Assembly (NCBI RefSeq): GCF_000153125.2
Contig: NZ_CM002299.1
Span: forward strand, 2,107,075-2,171,074
DNA from: Congregibacter litoralis KT71
GTDB lineage: Bacteria; Pseudomonadota; Gammaproteobacteria; Pseudomonadales; Halieaceae
Length of the DNA: 64,000 nucleotides
Direction of reading: 5' to 3'
Shown here: piece by piece, positions 1 through 8,675 of the stretch
Layout: every line of letters begins with the position of its first letter
How positions within the stretch are numbered: the first letter of the stretch is position 1
Translations under genes and position numbers: made by a program
Notes under the pieces: model-generated
Told to the model about the DNA's origin: nothing
Databases searched by the model: none
Seen by the model: the letters and a program-made list of their open reading frames with translations, nothing else

Positions 1-1
1 C

Positions 2-1213
2 GGTGCACGAATCGTTCCTGAAGTCGAGCTTCAGGATAAGTCGTCCCGTAGTTATTTTCAGCGGGCACTTGCTACGAAGAAGGGCCGGGTACTCGTCGTT
101 CCCGTGCAGTTCAATAAGGAGCGGGGGATACTTGAGCTACCCCTGAAGCCGGTGATGCGTCTGGCCACCCCCGTTTTCGACAAAGAAGGCAATAAAGTCG
201 GTGTTGCCGTGATCAACTACAAAGTGCGGGTGCTCCTTGATCGGCTGTTTGACGCGGGTAAGCTGGCGACGGGCAGCGCGAATATCCTGAGCCTCCAGGG
301 ACGTTGGCTCATGGAAAGCCGAAGCATTCAACCCGAGACCTATATTCTGAACTCACCGGAGGATAGAAGCTTCGTAAGCCAGTTTCCTGAGGAGTGGGGC
401 CGTATACGAGAACGCACGGCGGGGTCCTTTCGTTCGGAAAACGGGCTCTTCACCTATCGGGTGTTGTTGCCGGCAACGCTGGGGCAGGACACTTCCATAA
501 ATCCCATAAGCTGGACCATCCCCAGAGCGGGCAGTAAGGGCGAGGGGGGGTGGATCGTGCTGTCCCATTTGCCCCCTGCGCAGTTAGAAAGCGTTCTCGT
601 CGCCAGTCGCCTGCTGCCTACGGCTTCTGCTCAGCTAGCTCTGGCCCTGCTGATTTTTTCGATGTGCTGGCTGATTGCCTTGCAGTTTGCCGGGAACCGA
701 TTACGCATGGAGGCACTGAAAAGCTCGGCCCGTTCCGACGGGCTCACGGGGTTGGTAAACCGCGGCGAGTTTGATCGCAACCTGAGAAGAGCGATCTGTC
801 TGGCCGAGCGCAACAGCCGAGCCATGGGCGTTGTGTTTATTGATGTTAACGAGTTCAAGGCCTTGAACGATGCTCATGGTCATGCCTCGGGGGACAAGGT
901 GCTCATTGCCATTGGGAAACGCCTCGGGATGTCCTGTAGAGGCTCCGATGTCGCCGCCCGTCTCGGTGGGGATGAGTTTGCCGTGATTCTCTCGGAGCTC
1001 GCGGGGCGCAGCGATGCCAGGGTCGCAGCCCTTGCCATCGCCGAACGTATGCAACAGCCGCTGTACCTGGACCATGGTGAGTACAGGACCAGCGTCAGCG
1101 TTGGATTTGCGGTTTACCCCGAGGATGGCGTCAGCGCCGAGGCGCTTCTAGCTCGTGCTGATGAGAAAATGTACGCTGAAAAAGCGCTTTCCCGACAGGC
1201 TGCGAACGCCTGA
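2..1213 (+). CDS. Diguanylate cyclase with periplasmic Cache-like sensor, 5' end cut by window
   Basis: The reading frame is open from the first bases of the window, so the true start lies upstream; 403 residues are visible. The N-terminal part looks like the end of a periplasmic Cache-type sensor (SYFQRAL and a later VGVAVINYKV strand). One transmembrane helix follows (LALALLIFSMCWLIALQF), then a full GGDEF domain. The catalytic motif is intact (RLGGDEF), and an RGSD five residues before it matches the RxxD product-inhibition I-site. The protein should make cyclic di-GMP at the inner membrane in response to an unknown external ligand and be subject to feedback inhibition. No EAL domain is seen. 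Function is secure; the ligand is not predictable. Confidence 0.93.
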   Translation, partial: GARIVPEVELQDKSSRSYFQRALATKKGRVLVVPVQFNKERGILELPLKPVMRLATPVFDKEGNKVGVAVINYKVRVLLDRLFDAGKLATGSANILSLQGRWLMESRSIQPETYILNSPEDRSFVSQFPEEWGRIRERTAGSFRSENGLFTYRVLLPATLGQDTSINPISWTIPRAGSKGEGGWIVLSHLPPAQLESVLVASRLLPTASAQLALALLIFSMCWLIALQFAGNRLRMEALKSSARSDGLTGLVNRGEFDRNLRRAICLAERNSRAMGVVFIDVNEFKALNDAHGHASGDKVLIAIGKRLGMSCRGSDVAARLGGDEFAVILSELAGRSDARVAALAIAERMQQPLYLDHGEYRTSVSVGFAVYPEDGVSAEALLARADEKMYAEKALSRQAANA

Positions 1214-1321
1214 AGTCGCCCATCAGGATTAAAAGTGTATTAGTTCTGGAGTGTTTTATTTTTCGCACTCATAATGCGCCGCGTTCACCTTTCGCTCTTC
1301 TCACAAGGCTCGTATTCCTCT

Positions 1322-3700
1322 ATGACCGCATCCATTGCTGCACGTATTGCAGACGAACTTGCTATCGATCAAAAACAGGCCGCAGCGGCTATTTCACTGT
1401 TAGATGAGGGCGCCACGGTGCCCTTTATTTCGCGTTATCGCAAAGAGCTGACGGGAGGCCTTGATGATACGCAGATGCGTCTTCTGGAAGAGCGCCTGCG
1501 CTATCTGAGAGAGCTTTGGGAGCGGCGGGACAGCATTCTTGGCAGCATCGGTGACCAGGGCAAGTTGACGCCGGAGCTGGAAGCGTCGATTCGCGCTGCA
1601 GACACCAAGAGTCGTCTGGAAGACTTGTATCTACCCTACAAGCCCAAGCGCCGAACTAAAGCGCTGATTGCCCGGGAAGCGGGTCTGGAACCTCTTGCGG
1701 ACGCATTGCTCGCAAACCCCGAGCTCGTACCCGAGGTGGAGGCTGAGGCCTTTCTCAACGCTGATGAGGGTTTTGATAGTTCGAAAGCGGTTCTCGACGG
1801 CGCCAAGCAAATTTTGATGGAGCGCTTTGCGGAGGACGCCAATCTTCTTGATCGTTTGCGACAGTTTCTCGGGGCAGAAGGGCTCCTGGCCGCGCGTGTG
1901 ATTTCTGGCAAAGAGAAGGAGGGCGCCAAATTCAGCGACTACTTCGAGCACACGGAGGCCCTGCGCAGTGTTCCTTCCCACCGCGCGCTGGCGATGTTTC
2001 GGGGCCGCAATGAGGGGATATTGACGCTGGATATCCGCTTGACGCCGGAGGAGAGCAGCAGTGATGCCCATCCTTGCCAGAGCATGATCGCTGCGTACTG
2101 GAAGATTGATGACCGCGGTCGACCCGCCGATAAATGGCTAGCCGAGGTTGTTCGTTGGACCTGGTCCGTCAAGCTGGCCAGTCATATACAAAGCGATCTT
2201 TTGATGCAGCTTCGAGAGAATGCCGAGGCAGAGGCGATCAAGGTGTTTGCGAGCAACCTGAAGGACCTCTTACTGGCGGCTCCCGCAGGGCCCAAGGTTA
2301 CCATGGGCCTTGATCCCGGATTGCGAACAGGGGTCAAAGTAGCGGTCGTTGACGCGACAGGAAAACTGGTCGATCAAGGCACCATTTATCCAACCCCTCC
2401 GCAGAATAAGACACGTGAGGCTGCGGCAACACTTATGACAATGATCAGGCGTCACAGCGTGGAGTTAATCAGTATTGGTAACGGAACGGGCAGTCGGGAG
2501 ACCGATCGCTTTGTGGCTGATGTGCTTTCGGAACATCCGGATCTATCGGTCCAGCGCGTTGTGGTGAATGAGGCGGGCGCTTCGATTTACTCCGCCTCGG
2601 AGCTTGCGGCGCGGGAATTTCCGGATGTGGATGTGACTATCCGCGGCGCGGTTTCCATCGCCCGGCGTCTGCAGGATCCTCTCGCGGAGCTTGTAAAGAT
2701 TGACCCTCAGTCCATTGGCGTAGGGCAATACCAACATGATGTTAGCCAGCTGCAGTTGGGGCGCCAACTCAATGCCGTGGTTGAGGATTGTGTGAATGCC
2801 GTGGGTGTTGATATCAATACCGCGTCGGGACCCTTGCTCACCCGGGTCTCGGGTTTAAGCCAGCGTATCGCTGAAAACATTGTTGCTCTTCGCGACAGCC
2901 AGGGTCCCTTTAGCACGCGTAAAGCGCTGATGAACGTATCCGGGATGGGCGCAAAGACCTATCAGCAAAGCGCGGGTTTTCTTCGCGTAATGGATGGCGA
3001 GAATCCCCTGGATGCGTCCGCGGTACACCCCGAATCCTATGGCCTGGTCGAGGAGATCGCAAAGGAGAATGGTCGCGAGCTTCGCAGTCTTATCGGTGAC
3101 GGCCCTTTTTTGCGCGCCGTCAACGCCGAGAAGTATGTCACGGACGTTGTGGGCCTACCGACTATTAAGGACATCCTCGGGGAACTGGAAAAACCCGGGC
3201 GAGATCCGCGTCCGGAGTTTAAAACGGCAAAGCTGCAGGCGGGGGTCGAGAAAATCACCGACCTTAAGCCGGATATGGTTCTTGAGGGCACGGTCACTAA
3301 TGTGACGAGCTTTGGTGCTTTTGTGGATGTGGGTGTACACCAGGACGGCCTCGTACACATATCGGCCATGGCAGAGAAGTTTGTAAAGGATCCGCGGGAT
3401 GTAGCCAAGGCGGGAGACATTGTGACCGTGAAGGTGATGTCCATCGATGTCGAGCGAAAGCGTGTGGGCTTGAGCATGCGTTTAAGTGACAGCGCCGAGG
3501 ACAGTCAGCAGGACCCAGGGCAGCGCAGGTCCCGGCCTGAGGCTAAAAGGTCCCACGATAAAAAAGCCACAGACACATCCGGTCGCCAGGGCAGAGAGAA
3601 CACAAACGGGCGAGGGCGCTCGTCACCGGGCGCAGGGAAGCCCGCCGGCGCCTTTGCCAATGCATTTGCCAAAGCGCTAAAAAACGACCAAGGTAGTTAA
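1322..3700 (+). CDS. tex: Tex, S1 RNA-binding transcription accessory protein
   Basis: 792 residues, close to the usual Tex length (about 770-790). In order: N-terminal Tex helical domain with VPFISRYRKELTGG, a YqgF/RNase H-like fold (MGLDPGLRTGVKVAV), helix-hairpin-helix region (residues about 500-560) and an S1 domain near 650-720 (GTVTNVTSFGAFVDVGVHQD). A basic, low-complexity tail of about 75 residues follows S1 and probably adds nucleic-acid binding. Tex is a cytoplasmic nucleic-acid-binding protein linked to transcription and RNA turnover. The ATG at 1322 is chosen because the protein then begins like E. coli Tex; an in-frame ATG at 1274 would add 16 unmatched residues. Neither start has a strong ribosome site. 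Confidence 0.95.
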   Translation: MTASIAARIADELAIDQKQAAAAISLLDEGATVPFISRYRKELTGGLDDTQMRLLEERLRYLRELWERRDSILGSIGDQGKLTPELEASIRAADTKSRLEDLYLPYKPKRRTKALIAREAGLEPLADALLANPELVPEVEAEAFLNADEGFDSSKAVLDGAKQILMERFAEDANLLDRLRQFLGAEGLLAARVISGKEKEGAKFSDYFEHTEALRSVPSHRALAMFRGRNEGILTLDIRLTPEESSSDAHPCQSMIAAYWKIDDRGRPADKWLAEVVRWTWSVKLASHIQSDLLMQLRENAEAEAIKVFASNLKDLLLAAPAGPKVTMGLDPGLRTGVKVAVVDATGKLVDQGTIYPTPPQNKTREAAATLMTMIRRHSVELISIGNGTGSRETDRFVADVLSEHPDLSVQRVVVNEAGASIYSASELAAREFPDVDVTIRGAVSIARRLQDPLAELVKIDPQSIGVGQYQHDVSQLQLGRQLNAVVEDCVNAVGVDINTASGPLLTRVSGLSQRIAENIVALRDSQGPFSTRKALMNVSGMGAKTYQQSAGFLRVMDGENPLDASAVHPESYGLVEEIAKENGRELRSLIGDGPFLRAVNAEKYVTDVVGLPTIKDILGELEKPGRDPRPEFKTAKLQAGVEKITDLKPDMVLEGTVTNVTSFGAFVDVGVHQDGLVHISAMAEKFVKDPRDVAKAGDIVTVKVMSIDVERKRVGLSMRLSDSAEDSQQDPGQRRSRPEAKRSHDKKATDTSGRQGRENTNGRGRSSPGAGKPAGAFANAFAKALKNDQGS

Positions 3701-3719
3701 AGACGCCGGTTCTCAGGGG

Positions 3720-3780
3720 TCTTGAGATAGTCTTGAGATCGTCTTGAGATAGTCTTGAGATAGTCTTGAGATAGTCTTGA
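3720..3780. repeat. 11-bp tandem array, about 5.5 copies
   Basis: Five uninterrupted 11-bp units TCTTGAGATAG occur at 3720, 3731 (ending CG instead of AG), 3742, 3753 and 3764, with a partial sixth unit at 3775. The array starts 20 bp after the tex stop and ends about 30 bp before the ribosome site of the next gene. Three units are identical, which points to recent slippage or duplication. It has no spacers, so it is not CRISPR. Confidence 0.95.
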
Positions 3781-3827
3781 GGGAATTGTCGATGCGTTGC
3801 GGAAAAGTTGCGGGAGAGGGCAAAGGA

Positions 3828-5543
3828 ATGATGCGTTCATTGTCGATGATGTTAGGCCTAACCCTTGTCAATGTAATCGCCCTGCAAAGTGCGATCTCCC
3901 AAGCTGCTGATTACGATCTCATTATCCGTCACGGCAGCATTTACGACGGCACCGGTGGCGCCGTATTCAGCGCTGATATCGGCGTCCTAGACGACCGGAT
4001 CGCATTTGTCGGAGGCCTGGATGGCGCAAGAGCCACTATCGAAATCGACGCCCGGGGCAAGGCTGTAGCACCGGGTTTCTTTAACCTCCTGAGTCACGCG
4101 CATCTTTCCCTGATAGAGGACGGCAGGGCGATGAGTGATGTTCTCCAGGGCGTTACCTTTGAAGTGCTGAGTGAAGTCTCCCTGAGTCCCCTTACGCCGG
4201 AAACCCGGACACTCTTCGCACGCAGCCGAAGCGTGTCAGAAGACGAGCTGCCCTGGGATACCGTCGATGAGTATCTCAAGCACGTCGAAAAAAGCGGCGT
4301 ATCGGTTAATTTTGCGACCTTTGTGTCGGCCGCCACGGTGCGAAGCAATGTGCTGGGCGCCGGTGATGTGTCGCCCAATGCCGGGCAAATGCAAGCTATG
4401 CGTGGGCAAGTCGCAGCAGCCATGGCTGATGGTGCACTGGGGCTCACCTCTGCACTGATCTATGCCCCCGGGACCTTTGCCGATACGGAAGAACTCATTG
4501 AACTGGCCAAAGTGGCGGTGAAATACGATGGTATCTACACAGCGCATATGCGCAGTGAAGGGAACATGCTCCTTGAAGCGATGGAAGAAACCTTTCGCAT
4601 CGGTAAAGAGGCTGACATACCCGTAAAGATTCACCATCTGAAAGCGGGGGGCACGCCCAACTGGCCAAAAATGGCGGAAGCCATCGATAGGATCAATGCC
4701 TATGCCGCGTCCGGGGGTGAGGTGTCGGCAGACATGTATACCTATACCGCGGGCGCGACGGGTTTGGACGCAGCCATGCCTACCTGGGTGCAGGCGGGGG
4801 GCTACGATAAGTGGGCAGAACGGCTTCGCGACCCGATGATTCGCGAGCAGGTAAAGGCCGAAATGGCCGAGAACGCGAGTGATTGGGAGAACCTGGGCTA
4901 TTTTGCGGGCCCGGACGGCATGCTGCTTATCGGATTCAGAAATTCCGATTTAAAGGATTATGCCGGTAAAACCGTCGCTGAAGTTGCTGAGCTTCGGGAT
5001 CAGGATCCAAGAGATACGATCATCGATCTGGTGATCGCCGACGGCTCCCGCGTGGATACGGTCTACTTTCTGATGAACGAGGACAATCTCAAATCGCAGA
5101 TCAAACAGCCCTGGATGATGTTCGGCTCTGATGCGCGGGCTATGGCCGCCGAGGGGGACAATCTGAAGCAGGCGACGCATCCACGAGCCTACGGCAACGT
5201 TGCCCGATTGCTGGGGCGTTACGTGCGTGATGAGCAGGTGATCAGCCTCGAAGAGGCTGTGAGACGTCTGACGAGCTTACCCGCAGAGGTTTTGGGCATC
5301 GAAGAGCGTGGCCGTATCGCCAATGGCTTCTTTGCGGACATCGTGGTGTTTGATCCCGCCGTTGTAGAAGATCGAGCAAGCTTCGATGATCCTCACGTGT
5401 ATGCCGTTGGCGTCAGCGACGTCGTGGTGAATGGTGTGCAAGTTGTCGCGCAGGGTGAGCACACCGGCGCGTCGCCCGGTCGAGCGGTTCGCGGGCGTGG
5501 TTATGCCCGTGAAGCTATGGTTCAGAGCGCTTTTAAGCGTTAG
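3828..5543 (+). CDS. Exported N-acyl-D-amino-acid deacylase family amidohydrolase
   Basis: 571 residues from ATG 3828 (3831 equally possible). A purine-rich GGGAGAGGG lies 7-8 bases upstream, and this start gives a signal peptide ending near SQAAD, implying periplasmic export. The in-frame TTG at 3777, inside the repeat, and ATG at 3792 would spoil the signal peptide. The amidohydrolase barrel begins with the composite beta-domain (LIIRHGSIYDGTG), then the metal-binding HxH in LLSHAHLS, AHMRSEGN, IHHLKAGG and FGSDARAM. Family members remove acyl groups from D-amino acids or cyclic amides. Odd: the usual GFIDxHxHxD is altered to GFFNLLSHAH, and the VGNC-type cysteine ligand is missing (LSEVS); the mature protein has no cysteine. 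Substrate unknown. Confidence 0.85.
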   Translation: MMRSLSMMLGLTLVNVIALQSAISQAADYDLIIRHGSIYDGTGGAVFSADIGVLDDRIAFVGGLDGARATIEIDARGKAVAPGFFNLLSHAHLSLIEDGRAMSDVLQGVTFEVLSEVSLSPLTPETRTLFARSRSVSEDELPWDTVDEYLKHVEKSGVSVNFATFVSAATVRSNVLGAGDVSPNAGQMQAMRGQVAAAMADGALGLTSALIYAPGTFADTEELIELAKVAVKYDGIYTAHMRSEGNMLLEAMEETFRIGKEADIPVKIHHLKAGGTPNWPKMAEAIDRINAYAASGGEVSADMYTYTAGATGLDAAMPTWVQAGGYDKWAERLRDPMIREQVKAEMAENASDWENLGYFAGPDGMLLIGFRNSDLKDYAGKTVAEVAELRDQDPRDTIIDLVIADGSRVDTVYFLMNEDNLKSQIKQPWMMFGSDARAMAAEGDNLKQATHPRAYGNVARLLGRYVRDEQVISLEEAVRRLTSLPAEVLGIEERGRIANGFFADIVVFDPAVVEDRASFDDPHVYAVGVSDVVVNGVQVVAQGEHTGASPGRAVRGRGYAREAMVQSAFKR

Positions 5544-5594
5544 AGGATAAAGATAGGGGAGTCAGGTTTCTGCTTGGCGGCTAATGCTTATTGT

Positions 5595-5638
5595 CTAACA
5601 TCCTTTCATCCAACATCCCTTATTTAACATAATATGTA
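5595..5638. repeat. Imperfect 14-15 bp direct repeat
   Basis: Two near copies (CTAACATCCTTTCAT and CCAACATCCCTTAT) and a partial third (TTAACATAAT) follow the amidohydrolase stop by about 50 bp. Weak example of the short-period arrays seen elsewhere in the window. Confidence 0.5.
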
Positions 5639-5688
5639 TTATGCGCAGTTATGGTTCCCAAGCTTTGTATGGCTGTTGTCGTTGAGGG

Positions 5689-6003
5689 CTACACATTGTC
5701 TTCAGCCCTTGAGAGCCTCATCAGCTTGTAAACCGCGTCTATACGTTTATGTGTTCGCCGGTTGGCTTCTCGTAGGATCAGCGCCGTAGAGATTGCGACG
5801 CCCAAGGTGATCGACATAACAGTTTCTCGCGTCATGTCGAAGTCAATTGTTTCTGTTAGAAACAAAAAAACAACAACAGCCACCAGAATGTCTACGATTG
5901 GGATGAACGGATTATCCGAAGGTCGCAACTCCTCGATTTCAACGATAATCTCGTCTCGACGTCTCATGTCCTGATACACCTGTCTGGCTTCTGCATTATT
6001 CAT
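5689..6003 (-). CDS. Small two-helix membrane protein of unknown function
   Basis: 104 residues, not recognised. A charged N-terminus (about 35 residues) precedes two predicted membrane segments, roughly residues 36-51 (IVDILVAVVVFLFLT) and 62-79 (VMSITLGVAISTALIL), then a basic amphipathic tail. GAAGG lies about 9 bases before the ATG, and the predicted topology is coherent, which favours a real gene. It lies in an AT-richer patch (about 5.6-7.0 kb) compared with its flanks, and its upstream neighbour faces away. Function cannot be inferred. Confidence 0.6.
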   Translation of the reverse strand: MNNAEARQVYQDMRRRDEIIVEIEELRPSDNPFIPIVDILVAVVVFLFLTETIDFDMTRETVMSITLGVAISTALILREANRRTHKRIDAVYKLMRLSRAEDNV

Positions 6004-6335
6004 CTCGGTGCCTTCTTTCAGTCGACGCTATCACGATACCCTTTTGAATCTTCTTTGTGTCGCTATCTACTCACAGGTAAAGGAACTTTATTCGCCTCAA
6101 CGTTTTAGTCTTTTTTATAAACTAGAACCGGCGAAGCGGTGTTAGCGTGGTCATACTTGAAGTGTACTAAGTATTTCTCGGAATTCGACGTGACTCGCTA
6201 CACTAAAGGTGACATTTCGTATGTCGACGACGCTTAGGGCAGTACGACCGAAGCGCACGCCCGCCCCTCCCCACGCGCATTGCGGCGTCTCAGATATGCG
6301 GGCTGTGTCCACGCTTCAAGTGATGGGATGATGAT
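6004..6335. other. Gene-free 332 bp between two divergent unknown genes
   Basis: AT-richer spacer that must hold the promoters of both flanking genes. I see no convincing -35/-10 pair, no tRNA and no long hairpin. T-rich tracts occur near 6105-6120. Confidence 0.5.
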
Positions 6336-6854
6336 ATGAAAAAACTCAAGTTAATCGCTTCATTGGTATGGACAGTGTCTGGAATTGCCGGTGCAGCCGA
6401 TGTCGATAACAACGTTCGATTGAGTTTGGAAATAGCGGAGTTCTACTGCGCTCCCGAAGTTTCAGAACAGGAATTATGTGATACCTCCAATAAGACGCTT
6501 ATGCATAAGCAAGAGGGCTTGGATTTGGATACCGTCCTCACAACACCGTGGAGTCGGTCTACAAGCACATTAATAACTGCACGTGACAGGAGGGTCGAAC
6601 ACTCGCTCAAGGTGCTGGGTGGCGAGCTTGAAATCGCGCTAAGACCGTCGTTGTTGGATGATGGGAGAATTCTGGTGAACTTGGATTACAGGTTTCTTGG
6701 GCTTGGTGAAGATCGCGAAGCGTTGAGTACGCAAGCAGTAGTTGAGATTGGTGGAAAAGCTGCGGTGATCGGCGGGGGTGTGCGCTTAATCGAAGACAAA
6801 GATGGTGCCCGCGACATGAAGGTAGTAAGAATCATCAGGCTTGGAGCGCCGTGA
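6336..6854 (+). CDS. Exported protein of unknown function
   Basis: 172 residues. A short signal peptide (MKKLKLIASLVWTVSGIAGA, cleavage after GAA) indicates export. The mature part is rich in beta-strand-like alternation (LEIALRPSLLDDGRILVNLDYRF, AVVEIGGKAAVIGGG) and has two cysteines about 11 residues apart (FYCAPE and ELCDTS) that may form a disulfide. GGGA stands about 10 bases before the ATG. No known family recognised. It stands alone in an AT-richer patch, so horizontal origin is possible but unproven. Confidence 0.65.
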   Translation: MKKLKLIASLVWTVSGIAGAADVDNNVRLSLEIAEFYCAPEVSEQELCDTSNKTLMHKQEGLDLDTVLTTPWSRSTSTLITARDRRVEHSLKVLGGELEIALRPSLLDDGRILVNLDYRFLGLGEDREALSTQAVVEIGGKAAVIGGGVRLIEDKDGARDMKVVRIIRLGAP

Positions 6855-6984
6855 TGAGCGGTCGACGTTGAGAGGACGCGTCATTGGCCACGGAAACACC
6901 CTGTTGTATGCATTGTTACAACTAGACGGATATCAACCCCTTTCCATATCCAGCTTTGTGTACTAATCAAACTCTATGGCGAAT

Positions 6985-7524
6985 TCACCACAGGTCCGGG
7001 TTGTCGAAGGCCCTGACGCATTGCAAGCGCCCCTCGAGTTTAGTTACGTCGTCTCCTTTGAGTGATACAGCTAGCCAGCCCACGGGCATTGATAAGGGAT
7101 AAGGTGCGACGACTTTTTCGTGACTCACGGCCACAAAACCAAAGCGCGAGTAATAGGCGGGGTCTCCGTATGTGAACACGATATCGTGGCCCTGGGCTTT
7201 CAGGGCCTCAAGGCCATGTCTGATAAGACGGCTTCCTATGCCTTGTCCCTGCGTTTTACTGCGCACAGCCACCGGGGATAACAAAAAACCGGCATCACCC
7301 TTTGCAAAGCTGAGCGGACTGAAGATGATCGCGGCCTCTAAGCCCTGTTGATCAGCCGCCACAAAACCAATGATTGATTCAAGCTCCTCCTCAGCGAGCA
7401 GTGAGCGCACGAGCTTAGCTATGGCAGCGCCCTCTTCAGGCCCCTCTGCCTCGCTAAAGCTGTCTTTATACAGCTGAACGATCAGGTCCGTATCGTTTTG
7501 GCTGATAGTAGAAAACTGCATCAT
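6985..7524 (-). CDS. GNAT family N-acetyltransferase (YhbS-like)
   Basis: 179 residues from ATG 7524, preceded by GAGG six bases away; a longer frame reaching 7623 has an unlike-protein N-terminus. The acetyl-CoA binding loop is visible as SKTQGQGIGSRLIRHG, followed by the YGDPAYYSRFGF block typical of YhbS-like acetyltransferases. These soluble enzymes transfer acetyl from acetyl-CoA to an amine; the acceptor is unknown. It is divergent from the HxlR regulator and probably transcribed alone. Confidence 0.85.
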   Translation of the reverse strand: MMQFSTISQNDTDLIVQLYKDSFSEAEGPEEGAAIAKLVRSLLAEEELESIIGFVAADQQGLEAAIIFSPLSFAKGDAGFLLSPVAVRSKTQGQGIGSRLIRHGLEALKAQGHDIVFTYGDPAYYSRFGFVAVSHEKVVAPYPLSMPVGWLAVSLKGDDVTKLEGRLQCVRAFDNPDLW

Positions 7525-7692
7525 GAGCCCTCGTGAAAAAAGAGATTCAGCTGCCCTATAGTGCGTCTTATCGTGCTTCCTATCGTCTCGTGACAGTCGG
7601 CTACCCGGGCGCCCCGGGGGCAACTATCTTCCCCCAGGGTCGCCGCGAATGCCAAGGCTGGATGTTAATCTAGGACCTGCAAGCCGACGTCC

Positions 7693-8667
7693 TTGGCTTC
7701 ACCCTCAACAAAGCAGGACAGTAACTCCGTGGGAAAAGCCGCAGGCAATGTCAAACTGATCCGCAGCTGCTCAATCTGGCGGACGCTGGAGATTATTGGC
7801 GACACCCCTACTCTGCTCATACTAGAAAGTTACTGGCTGGGCGCCCGGCGCTTTGATGAATTCTGCAAGCGAACAGGGCTGCTGAAAACCGTTGTCAGTG
7901 ATCGACTCAAGCGTCTGATTCACAATGACTGTCTGGTGAAAGTCGCCTATAGCGATACTCCCAAACGTTTTGAATATCGCGGCACCCAGCGCTTTGTGGA
8001 TTTTTTCCCCATGGCCCTGGCGATGCTCCACTGGGAGCGACGTTGGAGCGCAAAGAGCGGCGCCCTGTCCGTGGAACTCGTCCACAGGTCCTGTGGCAAG
8101 CTCACCGAGCCTCGGCCGGTCTGCAAGTGCTGTCGGGAGCTCATCAGTCCCCGGGATGTCAGCTGGGCTGTGGGGCCTGGCGAGGGCGTTACCGAGTCAG
8201 ACTACAGCAGGCGACGGAGGCAAAGTGCGGTACCGGTTAACGATTTGATGGACGATGTGGTGCGCATTGTGGGTGATCGCTGGTCGACGCTGATTCTGCG
8301 GTCGATGTTTGTCGGCATTAACCAGTTTCAGAGGATTCTCGAAGACACTGCCATGGCGACAAACATCCTCTCGGAGCGCCTCTCAGAGCTGAGCGAAAAG
8401 GCGGTAATTTATGCCGAGAGCGTGCCCGGCGACACGCGGCAGATCGAATACAAGCTGACGGAGAAAGGGCGGGACATCTACCCTATTATTCTGACCTTGC
8501 TTGCATGGGGCGATAAATGGCTGCCGGCCGCTGAGGGCCCCCCGTTACTGCTGACGCACACACCCTGCGGAAACGCCCTGGAGATCGAGATGGCCTGCTC
8601 CGCCTGTGATCAGGAGGTCCAACCCCACGACACGCACTACGAACTCATTGGCCAGGGGCCTGGCTAA
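7693..8667 (+). CDS. Tandem HxlR-type transcriptional regulator
   Basis: 324 residues from TTG 7693; GTG 7729 (312 residues) has a better-placed AGGA and may be the true start. Two winged-helix HxlR domains lie in one chain: residues about 25-115 (CSIWRTLEIIGD, then RLIHNDCLVKV) and about 190-280 (MDDVVRIVGDRWSTLILR, LSERLSEL). Each is followed by a short cysteine-bearing segment (VCKCCREL; CGNALEIEMACSACD), suggesting metal or redox sensing. HxlR proteins usually act as dimers of single domains, so this may be an internal dimer. It converges on the six-gene catabolic operon and is a candidate regulator of it. Confidence 0.85.
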   Translation: MASPSTKQDSNSVGKAAGNVKLIRSCSIWRTLEIIGDTPTLLILESYWLGARRFDEFCKRTGLLKTVVSDRLKRLIHNDCLVKVAYSDTPKRFEYRGTQRFVDFFPMALAMLHWERRWSAKSGALSVELVHRSCGKLTEPRPVCKCCRELISPRDVSWAVGPGEGVTESDYSRRRRQSAVPVNDLMDDVVRIVGDRWSTLILRSMFVGINQFQRILEDTAMATNILSERLSELSEKAVIYAESVPGDTRQIEYKLTEKGRDIYPIILTLLAWGDKWLPAAEGPPLLLTHTPCGNALEIEMACSACDQEVQPHDTHYELIGQGPG

Positions 8668-8675
8668 ACTCAAAC

